DNA of 54,140 nucleotides from a virus. Shown one piece after another: positions 1-8,490 of this stretch. The translations under genes and the position numbers were made by a program. Location: positions 1-54,140 of the IMG/VR virus record IMGVR_UViG_3300017917_003175, one strand, 5' to 3'. How positions within the stretch are numbered: position 1 is the first letter of the stretch; every line of letters starts with the position of its first letter. The notes under the pieces are model-generated. The model saw only the letters and a list, made by a program, of their open reading frames with translations. It searched no databases and was not told the origin of the DNA.

Positions 1-340
1 CGATATTTGCATTACCTGTAACAGTTAATACACCACCTGTTACTAAATTAGCACCAGTTATGTTACCTGTAGCTGTAATTAGTCCAGCTGTACCAATATT
101 ACCAATATTAGCATTACTGGTAACACTTAATACACCACCTGTGACTAAGTTAGCACCTTGTATATTACCTGTTGCAGTAATTAATCCAGCTGTACCTATA
201 TTACCTATGTTAGCATTACCACTGACAGTTAATGTTGCACTATTTGCAAGACCTGCTGTATTGAAATTACCTGCATTAACATTACCAGTTGCAGTTATTA
301 ATCCAGCTGTACCTATATTACCTATGTTAGCATTACCAGT
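1..340 (-). repeat. Further ~100-bp coding repeats at the window edge
   Basis: The same repeat family as at 1690-2540 resumes, with units near positions 7, 111, 210 and about 315, and continues beyond the window. Between the two blocks (about 350-1690) the fibre is more divergent but keeps the Gly/Asn/Thr-rich texture. Confidence 0.75.
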
Positions 341-3034
341 AACATTTACTGTACCTGTAATATTAGCACCAGTGCCTGTCACAATAAGTGCTGTATTACC
401 TGAAGAAGTTATATTTATATTACCATTTGCTATAGGAATTTCAACATTACTATTACCATTACTTATTCCTGTACCCGAAGGTAATCCAGTTAGTTGACTA
501 CCATTACCTAAAATAAAATTACCTGTAATATTACCAGTTGCACTTATTACCCCACCTGTAATGATATTACCACCTGTTATATTACCAGTAACGGTTACTA
601 AACCACTAGTCCCTAAATTCCCAACGTTTGCATTACCTGTACTACTTAATGTTCCTGTTGCAATTAAATTACCTGCTTTATTGACACTAAATTTACTAGT
701 ACCACCGACTAAGGTGTTAATTAAAAGTGAATTTCCATCACTTGCTGTATCTGTAACTGCTAATTCAAATGCTGAAAACTGTACTGCTGAATTGTTCCAT
801 GTTTGTGAGGCCTGTATTGCATGTACATTTGTAGTATATGTTCCTGCAACAACGGCTAATCTTCCTGTGTTAACATTAGACTGTAAAATAGTTGCGCCAT
901 TTACAGTTAAAGTAGTTAGTGTACCTGTAGTTGTTATATTAGGTTGACTACCAGTAGTCAAAGTACCTGTAACATAATTTGCACTTACTAAATTACCACC
1001 AATAACATTACCAGTACCTACTAAAGTAATATTATCAACAGTTAGTGTATTAGTGCTGTCATTATAAGAAAATGCACTTTCTCCTGTATAAACAGCGGAA
1101 CTATTATATTGTACTGCACCATTTGGACCACCAGGTGGTGTGCCTGCAAAGGCTGTAAAACTTAATCCACCACTACCGTCTGTTGTAAGCACTGTGGTTG
1201 GACTGCCACCAGAAATATGTAGATTAGCAACCGCACCCAATGTTACATTTGCACCTGAAAGTGTAACATTTCCTGATACTGTTAGATTTCCTGCTGTTGA
1301 AAGATTACCTGCTGTTACTGTCCCGTCAGCAGTTATTATACCAGTTGTACCTAAATTACCTACGTTTGAATTACCTGAACTACTTAATGTTGTAGAAAAT
1401 AAACCAGTAGCGCCTAAGTTTCCTACGTTACTATTACCTGTTCCACTTATGTTGCCTACGAATAGTGATGCACTTATATTACCAACATTTGCATTTCCAC
1501 TAACACTCAATGTACCAGTTACGTTAGCACCTGTGCTAGTAATATTTAAAACATCAACAACGCCACCAACACTTACAGTTACATTACCGCTTACCCCAAC
1601 TATATCTACATTGCTTGTTCCATTTGAAATACTTGAAACACCTATATCACCTGCTTGCAGATTGCCTGTAACAGTAAGGTTGCCTATACTTGCATTACCA
1701 GTAACACTTAAATTCCCACTGTTAACGTTTCCAGTAGCAGTTATAAGACCTGCTGTACCAATGTTACCTATATTTGCATTACCAGTAACACTTAATACGC
1801 CACTGGTATCGATATTACCACCAGTTATGTTACCTGTAGCAGTGATTAATCCAGCAGTACCAATATTACCAATATTAGCATTACCAGTAACACTTAATAC
1901 TCCACTTGTATTGATATTACCACCATCTATATTTCCAGTGGCTGTTATTAGTCCAGCCGTACCAATGTTACCTATATTTGCATTACCAGTAACACTTAGT
2001 ACACCAGCTGTGACTAAGTTCCCCCCAGTTATATTTCCTGTAGCAGTGATTAATCCAGCAGTGCCAATGTTACCTATATTTGCATTACCTGTTACACTTA
2101 GTACACCACTTGTAACTAAATTAGCACCAGTTATATTTCCTGTAGCAGTGATAAGACCGGCTGTTCCGATATTACCTATGTTTGCATTACCAGTAACACT
2201 AAGTGTGGCAATATTTGCAACACCTGCTGTATTGATATTACCACCATCTATATTTCCAGTAGCAGTAATTAATCCAGCTGTACCAATGTTACCGATATTA
2301 GCATTACCATTAACACTCAATGTGGCACTATTTGCAACACCTGCTGTATTGATATTACCACCAGTTATATTTCCTGTAGCAATGATAAGCCCAGCTGTAC
2401 CAATGTTACCGATATTAGCATTTCCTGTTACACTTAATACACCACCTGTCACTAAGTTACCACCAGTTACATTGCCTGTAGCAGTAATTAATCCAGCTGT
2501 ACCAATGTTACCGATATTAGCATTACCTGTAGCACTAAAGTTATTAACTGTAACATTGCCTGTCAAAGAAATATTTCCTGCAATATTAGCATTACCTGTT
2601 ACAACTATTTCACCGCTTACACCTAAATTGCCAACGTTACTATTGCCTACTACTGTTAAGGTACCTTGGACATTTGCATATCCTGCTAAATTTATATTTG
2701 AAACATTCGATATATTTGCTGGTAAATCTATCCAAAGAGTTTGTGAACTTTGTGTTATTGTTGTATCAGTATTTCCGTTAGCATCACGACCAATACTTAG
2801 TGTACTTGTATGTACTTGTAACGTCGCAATATTAGCGGTTACGATTACATTTCCTGTAGGTTGACTTACAGTTATACCTGCGCCAGGTGTTTTGTTAATG
2901 CTAGAAACCGCTGCTGTTTCAACACCCGCATATACTTCAGTAAAATTTTGTTGTACTTTTTGAAATGCGGTTCTAATAGCATCGGCATCTGGATCGTCTG
3001 GAAAACTACCAAAATCAATATTTCTTTGGGCCAT
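1..3034 (-). CDS. Repeat-rich tail fibre-like structural protein, C-terminus missing
   Basis: The frame is open from the ATG at 3034 leftwards off the window edge, giving at least 1,011 codons without the C-terminus; I spot-checked several stretches and saw no in-frame stop. The N-terminus (MAQRNIDFGSFPDDPDA) resembles the start of structural or fibre proteins of T4-like phages. The rest is low-complexity Gly/Asn/Thr/Val sequence built of about 34-residue repeats with phrases such as GNANIGNIGTAGLITATGN and NLVTGGVLSVTGN, expected to form a beta-rich elongated fibre. A late promoter lies 21 bases upstream. The same repeat occurs in the fibre gene at 27199. The role as a fibre is inferred from composition and repeats; receptor specificity cannot be read because the tip domain is outside the window. 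Confidence 0.8.
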   Translation of the reverse strand, partial: MAQRNIDFGSFPDDPDADAIRTAFQKVQQNFTEVYAGVETAAVSSINKTPGAGITVSQPTGNVIVTANIATLQVHTSTLSIGRDANGNTDTTITQSSQTLWIDLPANISNVSNINLAGYANVQGTLTVVGNSNVGNLGVSGEIVVTGNANIAGNISLTGNVTVNNFSATGNANIGNIGTAGLITATGNVTGGNLVTGGVLSVTGNANIGNIGTAGLIIATGNITGGNINTAGVANSATLSVNGNANIGNIGTAGLITATGNIDGGNINTAGVANIATLSVTGNANIGNIGTAGLITATGNITGANLVTSGVLSVTGNANIGNIGTAGLITATGNITGGNLVTAGVLSVTGNANIGNIGTAGLITATGNIDGGNINTSGVLSVTGNANIGNIGTAGLITATGNITGGNIDTSGVLSVTGNANIGNIGTAGLITATGNVNSGNLSVTGNASIGNLTVTGNLQAGDIGVSSISNGTSNVDIVGVSGNVTVSVGGVVDVLNITSTGANVTGTLSVSGNANVGNISASLFVGNISGTGNSNVGNLGATGLFSTTLSSSGNSNVGNLGTTGIITADGTVTAGNLSTAGNLTVSGNVTLSGANVTLGAVANLHISGGSPTTVLTTDGSGGLSFTAFAGTPPGGPNGAVQYNSSAVYTGESAFSYNDSTNTLTVDNITLVGTGNVIGGNLVSANYVTGTLTTGSQPNITTTGTLTTLTVNGATILQSNVNTGRLAVVAGTYTTNVHAIQASQTWNNSAVQFSAFELAVTDTASDGNSLLINTLVGGTSKFSVNKAGNLIATGTLSSTGNANVGNLGTSGLVTVTGNITGGNIITGGVISATGNITGNFILGNGSQLTGLPSGTGISNGNSNVEIPIANGNINITSSGNTALIVTGTGANITGTVNVTGNANIGNIGTAGLITATGNVNAGNFNTAGLANSATLTVSGNANIGNIGTAGLITATGNIQGANLVTGGVLSVTSNANIGNIGTAGLITATGNITGANLVTGGVLTVTGNANI
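1690..2540 (-). repeat. Tandem ~102-bp coding repeats in fibre gene 1
   Basis: Near-identical units recur about every 102 bases (34 codons), with some units of about 117 bases. The landmark plus-strand text gcattaccagtaacactta or a close variant appears near 1696, 1780, 1877, 1978, 2080, 2182, 2299, 2416 and 2518. All units stay in the minus-strand reading frame. Long AT-rich identical stretches between units make unequal recombination possible. Confidence 0.85.
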
Positions 3035-3054
3035 ATCTATTCTACCTTATTTTG

Positions 3055-3062
3055 TATTTATC
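3055..3062 (-). promoter_or_regulatory. Late promoter GATAAATA for fibre gene 1
   Basis: The minus strand reads GATAAATA, one base from the T4 late consensus TATAAATA, 21 bases before the ATG at 3034. It sits just past the terminator of the preceding gene. Confidence 0.7.
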
Positions 3063-3086
3063 GTTAATTATATAAACATATAGACC

Positions 3087-3116
3087 AAAAAAAACCCGAC
3101 TATATAGTCGGGTTTT
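3087..3116 (-). terminator. Rho-independent terminator after the core-like gene
   Basis: A perfect inverted repeat (AAAACCCGACTA and its complement, 3091-3116) is followed on the minus strand by a run of eight T. It lies just downstream of the stop at 3134. Confidence 0.92.
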
Positions 3117-3133
3117 CTTAATTAAAGGTAAAT

Positions 3134-5257
3134 TTAAATTCCAGCTAGTTTTTTCCAAGCACTTATATCTTCATAACCTGTTCTAGCGTCTTGACCTGGT
3201 ATAACTGGTATAGTTGTTTGACCTGTTGCTTTAGGTTTATTTAATCCACCAGCAATAATTTTAGTCATAAATTCTATATCTTCTTCAAAACTTGCATCTG
3301 TTCCTTTTCCTGGACCTTTACCTACTTGATTAGCCCATTCTTTTAATTCATCTGCTCTTGCTAATGCTTCATCTTCCTCTGCTTCAGCGTTTTCATCTGC
3401 TGAAGTTTCTGCTTCATCACTATCAGGAGGGTTATCTTCTGCTACTTCTTCTTCCTCTTGACCATATGATTCATCTTCGTCAACTACAGCTTCCTCATCA
3501 CATTGACAATCACTTTCCATATAACCGCATTCATTACATTCGTCTTCATGTCCATGGTCGTCATGGTGTTCCTCATCACGATAATCCCCGTCATCACCTT
3601 GGTCCATACCTGATAATTTTTTCATTATACTCATCATACCATCATGATCATCAACAACTTCAATGTCACCATGTGCATGTTTAGGTGTTTCGCCAGTTGG
3701 AGCACCATAGTTACTATGATTCTCATCACCAAATAATCCTAAGCCAGTTTGTTTTATAAAACTTAACAATTTTTCAGCTTCACTGTCTTGTGCGCTTACT
3801 GTAACACTATCTGGTGCACCTTGATTACCTTTGCTAATTGAAACACTCATACCTTCTTCAACTACTTCCCCTTCTGTTAATAAATCATGTAGTTGTTTAT
3901 CTAATGATTCAAAAGCTAAACTAGTTTCTAAAACATCTTTGTCATACATTGTTTGACCGAATGCTTTAAATGTAGGACCTGGTGTTTTGATTGCTTGTTG
4001 CTTCATATATGAAGTTTTATCCATTTCATCCAAATCATCTTCCATTGCAGCATGAGCCATACCAGACATTGTTGAAGGTGGCATGACTGGGGCTGTTTCA
4101 TATACACCTTGACCATAACATTCATCAAGACCTTCTTTAAATCCATCATGGTAAGCTTTTGCTTCTTCCATGTCTTCATATCTGCAATTATAAGCTTCTT
4201 TAGCTAAAGCATGTGCTTTACCCATTAATCTTGCCGAAGAATGTCTGTGCATACTTTCATTAACTTTCTTTTTCTTATCCTTCTTTTCATCATACTCAAT
4301 GTCTTTGGCAACTTTTTTACCAGCCTTTTCTGCCTTCTCATCTTCTGCACCGCGCTTTTTGCCATGAATACCATCTTTTTTCTTTTCATCGTATTCGATA
4401 TCTTTTGTAACCTTTTCACCTGCTTTTTCTGCTTTATTGTCAGCCTTGGCACGGCCTTCAAATGTTGTTTGACTACGCCCAGCACCTAAACCAGCACCCA
4501 GGTCAGCATCATCACTTGGACGCTCTGCTTCATTTACACCTTTACGTAGTTTCGCCAATACAGCACCTGCAACACGTTCACCTGCTGCCTTAGAACCATA
4601 ACGTTCACCTGCATCTTTAGCAATCTTGCCAAATGCCTTACCTGGTTTGCCAATGTCTTTACCGGCACGTGCTTTCTTAGCACTATAATCATCGCTGCCT
4701 TCTTCCATCTTGCCTGGCATTTGTACTTCACCTTGTGCCATTGATTTTTGCATAGCAGCAATTTTATCTGCTCTACCTGTTGCAACTACTTTTTGTGTGG
4801 CAGGATCAACTAGTTGACTTGCGCCTGGCATTGGCTTAACTTGTAATGCCTGACCAGGCGTAGCTTCTTTTATTAACCTTTCTTGGTCAATTTGATCAAA
4901 GAATTCTTTTAGACTATGTTTTTTACTTGGTAAGTTTTTCAATTCTTTACTTGGCTTTTTAGGCACATTACCTACAATAAAGCTTTGTAAATTTTTGCTA
5001 GCTTCTTCTTTGTCTTTTTGTTTTTTCTTTTCTGCTGGACTACTTACATGTGCACCAGTTTTTGCTGGACGGCCACGACTACGTTTTTCTTGAGGTTTCT
5101 TGGCATCTTTATCGCCATCTTTCTCTTCACCTTCTTCGTCAGTGTCATACTTACGACCATAGCCGCCTGGTTCTGCTTTGTGAACACGACCTTTTTCTGT
5201 TTCTTTGGTAGCTTCACTAAGCATTGATAAAGTTTCTAACATGTCTTTAAAATTCAT
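3134..5257 (-). CDS. Highly charged head/core-like structural protein (707 aa)
   Basis: No enzymatic motif is visible. The protein is dominated by Lys/Glu/Asp. A Lys/Arg-rich N-terminal third (about 20-120) is followed by a duplicated segment around residues 270-335 (AEKAGEKVTKDIEYDEKKK, then AEKAGKKVAKDIEYDEKK). A histidine-containing middle follows, then a very acidic stretch with a CNECGYMESDCQC cysteine cluster near residues 577-590, and a more ordered C-terminus. Such composition is typical of prohead core or internal head proteins of T4-like phages. The N-terminus contains LSE at residues 13-15, matching the (L/I)-x-E rule for cleavage by the T4 prohead protease. It follows the 207-aa gene by 17 bases and is closed by a strong terminator. 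The core assignment is an inference. Confidence 0.5.
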   Translation of the reverse strand: MNFKDMLETLSMLSEATKETEKGRVHKAEPGGYGRKYDTDEEGEEKDGDKDAKKPQEKRSRGRPAKTGAHVSSPAEKKKQKDKEEASKNLQSFIVGNVPKKPSKELKNLPSKKHSLKEFFDQIDQERLIKEATPGQALQVKPMPGASQLVDPATQKVVATGRADKIAAMQKSMAQGEVQMPGKMEEGSDDYSAKKARAGKDIGKPGKAFGKIAKDAGERYGSKAAGERVAGAVLAKLRKGVNEAERPSDDADLGAGLGAGRSQTTFEGRAKADNKAEKAGEKVTKDIEYDEKKKDGIHGKKRGAEDEKAEKAGKKVAKDIEYDEKKDKKKKVNESMHRHSSARLMGKAHALAKEAYNCRYEDMEEAKAYHDGFKEGLDECYGQGVYETAPVMPPSTMSGMAHAAMEDDLDEMDKTSYMKQQAIKTPGPTFKAFGQTMYDKDVLETSLAFESLDKQLHDLLTEGEVVEEGMSVSISKGNQGAPDSVTVSAQDSEAEKLLSFIKQTGLGLFGDENHSNYGAPTGETPKHAHGDIEVVDDHDGMMSIMKKLSGMDQGDDGDYRDEEHHDDHGHEDECNECGYMESDCQCDEEAVVDEDESYGQEEEEVAEDNPPDSDEAETSADENAEAEEDEALARADELKEWANQVGKGPGKGTDASFEEDIEFMTKIIAGGLNKPKATGQTTIPVIPGQDARTGYEDISAWKKLAGI

Positions 5258-5274
5258 TTTATTAGTTCCTATTT

Positions 5275-5898
5275 TTAAGCACTAGCACCAGTTTTTGGTT
5301 TAGCAGGTCTAGTTATTTTACTCATTGGACTGTTAAGTCCTCTTGGATCATTTGCTAAATATGGTTTAAATGGGTCGAATGCATTTGGAGTCACTTTAGC
5401 ATCAAATGGCATATCAATCTTATCATCTTTGGTCTGCTCTTTTATACTTGACAAATAACTATCACCATAAGCTTTACTGGCTTGTTTAGCAGCATCAGTA
5501 GTTTCCATTTCTTCGTGAGTCAATACTGGGCTATGCTTCATTTGATTATCATATTGTTCTGCCTCAGCATTCATACTATCATCAAAATTTGTAGAAATAA
5601 CTCTAACCATGTTTACATTGTATCCGCATAATTGTGCTATTTGTTGTATCATAGGTTCTGTAGCTGGATATCTAAATTTTGCTTTCATAACCAAGACAGG
5701 TTGATTAGTAATACCTTGAAAGCCAAAAGGTGTTTTTTGAATTGGAGTGGTTACTGGTTCACTAAATTCAATAGGATCAAACTTTTTTAAATTAAATTTA
5801 AATAAATCCAAAAAGTTTTTATCTACCTCTCCGGCAATCTTAATCGTACAATTATAAGTATGTACACTTTCTGCGATATATTGTTTTAGGCTTTTCAT
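5275..5898 (-). CDS. Putative head-associated protein with capsid-targeting N-terminus
   Basis: The 207-aa product starts MKSLKQYIAES. This is a short basic/hydrophobic leader ending in I-A-E, which fits the (L/I)-x-E cleavage signal of T4-type prohead proteases. Residues 15-110 look like a compact alpha/beta domain; the C-terminal 100 residues are polar and Pro/Lys-rich. It has its own late promoter at 5918, an AGGA ribosome site, and neighbours that are head or packaging genes. I recognise the type from T4-like phages but no assigned function. An internal head or scaffold role is inferred from the leader and position. Confidence 0.45.
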   Translation of the reverse strand: MKSLKQYIAESVHTYNCTIKIAGEVDKNFLDLFKFNLKKFDPIEFSEPVTTPIQKTPFGFQGITNQPVLVMKAKFRYPATEPMIQQIAQLCGYNVNMVRVISTNFDDSMNAEAEQYDNQMKHSPVLTHEEMETTDAAKQASKAYGDSYLSSIKEQTKDDKIDMPFDAKVTPNAFDPFKPYLANDPRGLNSPMSKITRPAKPKTGASA

Positions 5899-5917
5899 TC
5901 TATAATCCTGTATTACG

Positions 5918-5925
5918 TATTTATC
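5918..5925 (-). promoter_or_regulatory. Late promoter GATAAATA upstream of the 207-aa head gene
   Basis: The minus strand reads GATAAATACG, 20 bases before the ATG at 5898 and overlapping the stop of the upstream terminase-like gene. Confidence 0.7.
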
Positions 5926-6406
5926 ATTTGGTATCAGATTTTGGTGACAATATTTTTAACAATTCGTTTCTATCCAATAGTTTACCTTCTCCAATAGGTA
6001 CAGATTCAATTTGTTTTTCTTTATGTTCACTTTTTTGATCAAGTGCTGCCTTTTTTAATTGTAGGTCAATCATTTTTAATTTCTTATTAATCTTAGCAGT
6101 TTTAGCAGTTATAGCATGTCCCAACATATTACCTGCTATTCCAAATATTTCAGCACTAAATCTACTATCAACTTGCATACCAAGGTCCATCAAATCTTTA
6201 TAACTGTTTTGTGCTAATTCTGCTAAACCATCCATTTCTATATCACTTGCTTCAAGACCACGTACTTGTGGTAAAGCATTTTCTATTTTTTCTAAATTTG
6301 TATAAGCTTCTTTTGTAATTTCATGTGCAAGTGGAGCATTTAATTCATCAACATCATCATTTTCATTAGTTGACATTTCAAAAAGTTCTTCTAATTTTTT
6401 AGTCAT
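5924..6406 (-). CDS. 16: Probable terminase small subunit (gp16-like)
   Basis: The product is 160 aa, close to T4 gp16 (164 aa). It has an acidic N-terminus (NENDDVDELNAPL) and a predicted helical core with RFSAEIFGIAGNMLGHAI followed by KINKKLKMIDLQLKKAAL. This is the helical hairpin pattern of T4-type small terminases, which bind DNA ends and regulate the gp17 packaging motor. The large subunit gp17 is not in this window, which is unusual since the two are usually adjacent. It overlaps the upstream gene by 8 bases. The call rests on length and helical pattern rather than a unique motif. Confidence 0.65.
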   Translation of the reverse strand: MTKKLEELFEMSTNENDDVDELNAPLAHEITKEAYTNLEKIENALPQVRGLEASDIEMDGLAELAQNSYKDLMDLGMQVDSRFSAEIFGIAGNMLGHAITAKTAKINKKLKMIDLQLKKAALDQKSEHKEKQIESVPIGEGKLLDRNELLKILSPKSDTK

Positions 6407-7676
6407 TTATAATATCCAATGTAAACGGACTTTGCTTATACATCATTTCCATTAGCAAATTAAAATTATGATATGTAGTTTCAAGCATTAAATCACTGCG
6501 TAAACCATTGTTTTTATTTATTAAATTTTCAAAACTTAGGTCACTCAGCCTATCTATCTCCTCAACAACTTTTTTAATCCTTTCATCATAATCTAAAATG
6601 TTATCATAAGACTCGTCTATAAAAAAATCAAAAGTTTTAAAACCTAAGTCTTTTAAATATTTAAGTGTAAATGGTATACTTATAATAATAAAAGGCTTTC
6701 TATGAAAGATTGCTTTCCAAGTTTTTTCTGAAACAAACTCTAGATAATTAGTACCTTCATCGGTATAATCTACAAAAGTTTCAAAAATTATATTTATTTC
6801 GGAGTGATGATAAAAATACTGCAATGATAAAGGATATGGATTAGTTATTTCTTCATCCAATATACAAGGTAAAGTTTTTACCCATTCATTTATTTTATCA
6901 CTCTTTTTGTTTATTTTAACAATATTTTCAACTAAATAATCTTCAACTGGTTCAGTACAATTTTTTCCATAATTTAGTGAAAAAGTATAATGAGTTTTAT
7001 TTATAATATCTCTGTCCACTAATTCACATATAAATTTAAATCTTTTTTCAGTAAATCGTCTTATAAAACAAGAAAATATTTTAATATAATTGGCATCAAA
7101 ATATTCATAATTTTTTTGATTTATTCCTAAACTTTCAGAAATTCTATCTACAATTGCTGTTTTATATTCATATAACCATTTATCCATGTAAGTCATATTA
7201 GCTTGAGGAAATGATTTTTTTGCTTTCGTTATATCTATTTTACTTTGTAATAATAAATAATGTGATTTTTGTACATCTATATCATTCACTATTTCACAAA
7301 CTGCTAGTTCACGGTAATAATTTTTTGATGTAAATTTACTGTTTTGATCAATTGGCCAACATTTACTTGTGTTAAAATTCATTTCATCAATTATAGTTTC
7401 TTTTACATCAAAACATCGTAACATATTTCTTATAATATTTGAACCAAACCTATCATCAAAACAAATACCATTTAATACATAAATTAGTTTTTTATTTTTA
7501 ATTTTTTTAATTTTTTCACATACTTCATCAGAGATTAACAAATTAGGCAAATATATAAGTGCTTTATCATTTACATATTCGTCGATGTTAACAAAATCTA
7601 TTAAATTAACATTAAAAAAATATTTTAGATACGTGCTTTCGTCAGTAAAATGTTCAGGAGTAAAATATATTTTCAT
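6399..7676 (-). CDS. Glycosyltransferase-like protein, SEKTWK family, copy 1
   Basis: A 425-aa protein with a conserved C-terminal block: SEKTWKAIFHRKPFIII near residue 315, then LGFKTFDFFIDESYDN near 345-360. The layout (S/T-E-K, a 'kPfii' strand, then a DESYD loop) recalls the donor-binding half of GT-B fucosyl- and exostosin-type glycosyltransferases. The N-terminal half is divergent and AT-rich. A paralogue lies at 23212-24447. It sits among head genes, so it could glycosylate a virion protein or host surface glycan. It has no Shine-Dalgarno sequence; TCTAAATA ends 6 bases before the ATG, so the mRNA may be leaderless. Function is inferred from one conserved block only. Confidence 0.45.
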   Translation of the reverse strand: MKIYFTPEHFTDESTYLKYFFNVNLIDFVNIDEYVNDKALIYLPNLLISDEVCEKIKKIKNKKLIYVLNGICFDDRFGSNIIRNMLRCFDVKETIIDEMNFNTSKCWPIDQNSKFTSKNYYRELAVCEIVNDIDVQKSHYLLLQSKIDITKAKKSFPQANMTYMDKWLYEYKTAIVDRISESLGINQKNYEYFDANYIKIFSCFIRRFTEKRFKFICELVDRDIINKTHYTFSLNYGKNCTEPVEDYLVENIVKINKKSDKINEWVKTLPCILDEEITNPYPLSLQYFYHHSEINIIFETFVDYTDEGTNYLEFVSEKTWKAIFHRKPFIIISIPFTLKYLKDLGFKTFDFFIDESYDNILDYDERIKKVVEEIDRLSDLSFENLINKNNGLRSDLMLETTYHNFNLLMEMMYKQSPFTLDIIND

Positions 7677-7693
7677 AAGAATATTTAGAAAAT

Positions 7694-8122
7694 TTATTTT
7701 TTGTAAAATAAATCATTTTCACTTATAACACGAAAGGTATAACCTTGTGTTTTACAATATGCCATTGCACTTGCCCATTTGGCATGATTAATAGCAACGA
7801 TTGCTCTATCTTTTGCACTAGCCACTTTACTTTCTATAATACTTTGTTTTTTAGGTTTAATTTCAACGACTTCAGCAAGTTGTTTACCATATCTATTTTG
7901 ATAAACAACAAAAAAATCTGGAATATAATTGGCTATTTTTCCAGTCAATGGGTGCCTGTATGGTATAGCCATTGCCTCACTAGCCCAATGTAATACATTT
8001 TTATTATTGTCACAAAACATCATAAAGGTCATTTCCCATCCTGACCTATATTTTGGTTTATGTTTACCTATATATTTTTCAGGATTTTTAGGTGTATAAA
8101 TGCCTTGCGCCCATTTTTTCAT
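7694..8122 (-). CDS. 4: Head completion protein gp4
   Basis: The 142-aa product matches the T4 gp4 family. The N-terminal KYRSGWEMTFMMFCDNN is followed by a conserved W-A-S-E, PYRHPLTGKIANYIPDFFV and a VEIKPK motif. The Y-P-D-F plus E-x-K arrangement is the PD-(D/E)XK nuclease-like core known in this family, which acts when the packaged head is finished before tail joining. T4 gp4 is about 150 aa, so the gene is full length. Start and upstream stop overlap as TAATG with the 120-aa gene, implying translational coupling. Confidence 0.85.
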   Translation of the reverse strand: MKKWAQGIYTPKNPEKYIGKHKPKYRSGWEMTFMMFCDNNKNVLHWASEAMAIPYRHPLTGKIANYIPDFFVVYQNRYGKQLAEVVEIKPKKQSIIESKVASAKDRAIVAINHAKWASAMAYCKTQGYTFRVISENDLFYKK

Positions 8123-8484
8123 TACTGGACAACATTCCTAGCTACTGCTTGATTTGGTTGCGGTACTGCTCCTACACCATATAAACTTGTTCTTGATTTA
8201 AAACTGTTTAGGTAATAACATAATACTTTTGTTAATTCTAGTTTATTACCTGTTCCTTTTATTTGATCTAATAATACCAAAGCATCAATATTAGCCTCTT
8301 GTGCTATTCTAAAAAATACTGCTGTAAAGTTTTTTGCTATATTTTTCGTGTCACAAACACTTGTAAAATAACCATAAACAATATCATATTGGTCAGATGG
8401 TATAATAAGATTTTGACTATAAAAACTATCAAATATTCTTACAGTTTGATCTAAACTAGTTCTATTATCAATAATTTTTGCCAT
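8122..8484 (-). CDS. Small conserved structural-region protein (120 aa)
   Basis: I do not recognise a named family with certainty. The protein is mostly helical (SLDQTVRIFDSFYSQ, ALVLLDQIKGTGNKLELT) with a short Pro/Gln/Ala tail. It lies between the tube-like gene and gp4 and is coupled to gp4 by a TAATG junction, so it is probably expressed late and concerned with tail or head assembly. No catalytic motif or membrane segment is visible. Confidence 0.5.
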   Translation of the reverse strand: MAKIIDNRTSLDQTVRIFDSFYSQNLIIPSDQYDIVYGYFTSVCDTKNIAKNFTAVFFRIAQEANIDALVLLDQIKGTGNKLELTKVLCYYLNSFKSRTSLYGVGAVPQPNQAVARNVVQ

Positions 8485-8490
8485 TTAATT

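Noticed and set aside
1690-2540. Regular repeats as a possible CRISPR array
   Set aside because: Units are about 102 bases, continuous coding sequence with no unique spacers, and there are no cas genes; the RecB-like nuclease at 29950 stands alone.
60-2864. Long plus-strand open frames rich in Pro/Leu/Ala/Val repeats opposite the fibre gene
   Set aside because: They are the antisense reading of the 102-bp coding repeats of the minus-strand fibre; the minus frame has a typical N-terminus, late promoter and structural texture, and the same antisense frame appears at 27914-28639 opposite fibre 2.
4225-4785. Lys/Arg-rich alternative-frame ORFs inside the 707-aa gene
   Set aside because: They lie in another frame of a coding region with a consistent protein and terminator; the basic composition results from the repeated AAR/GAR codons.
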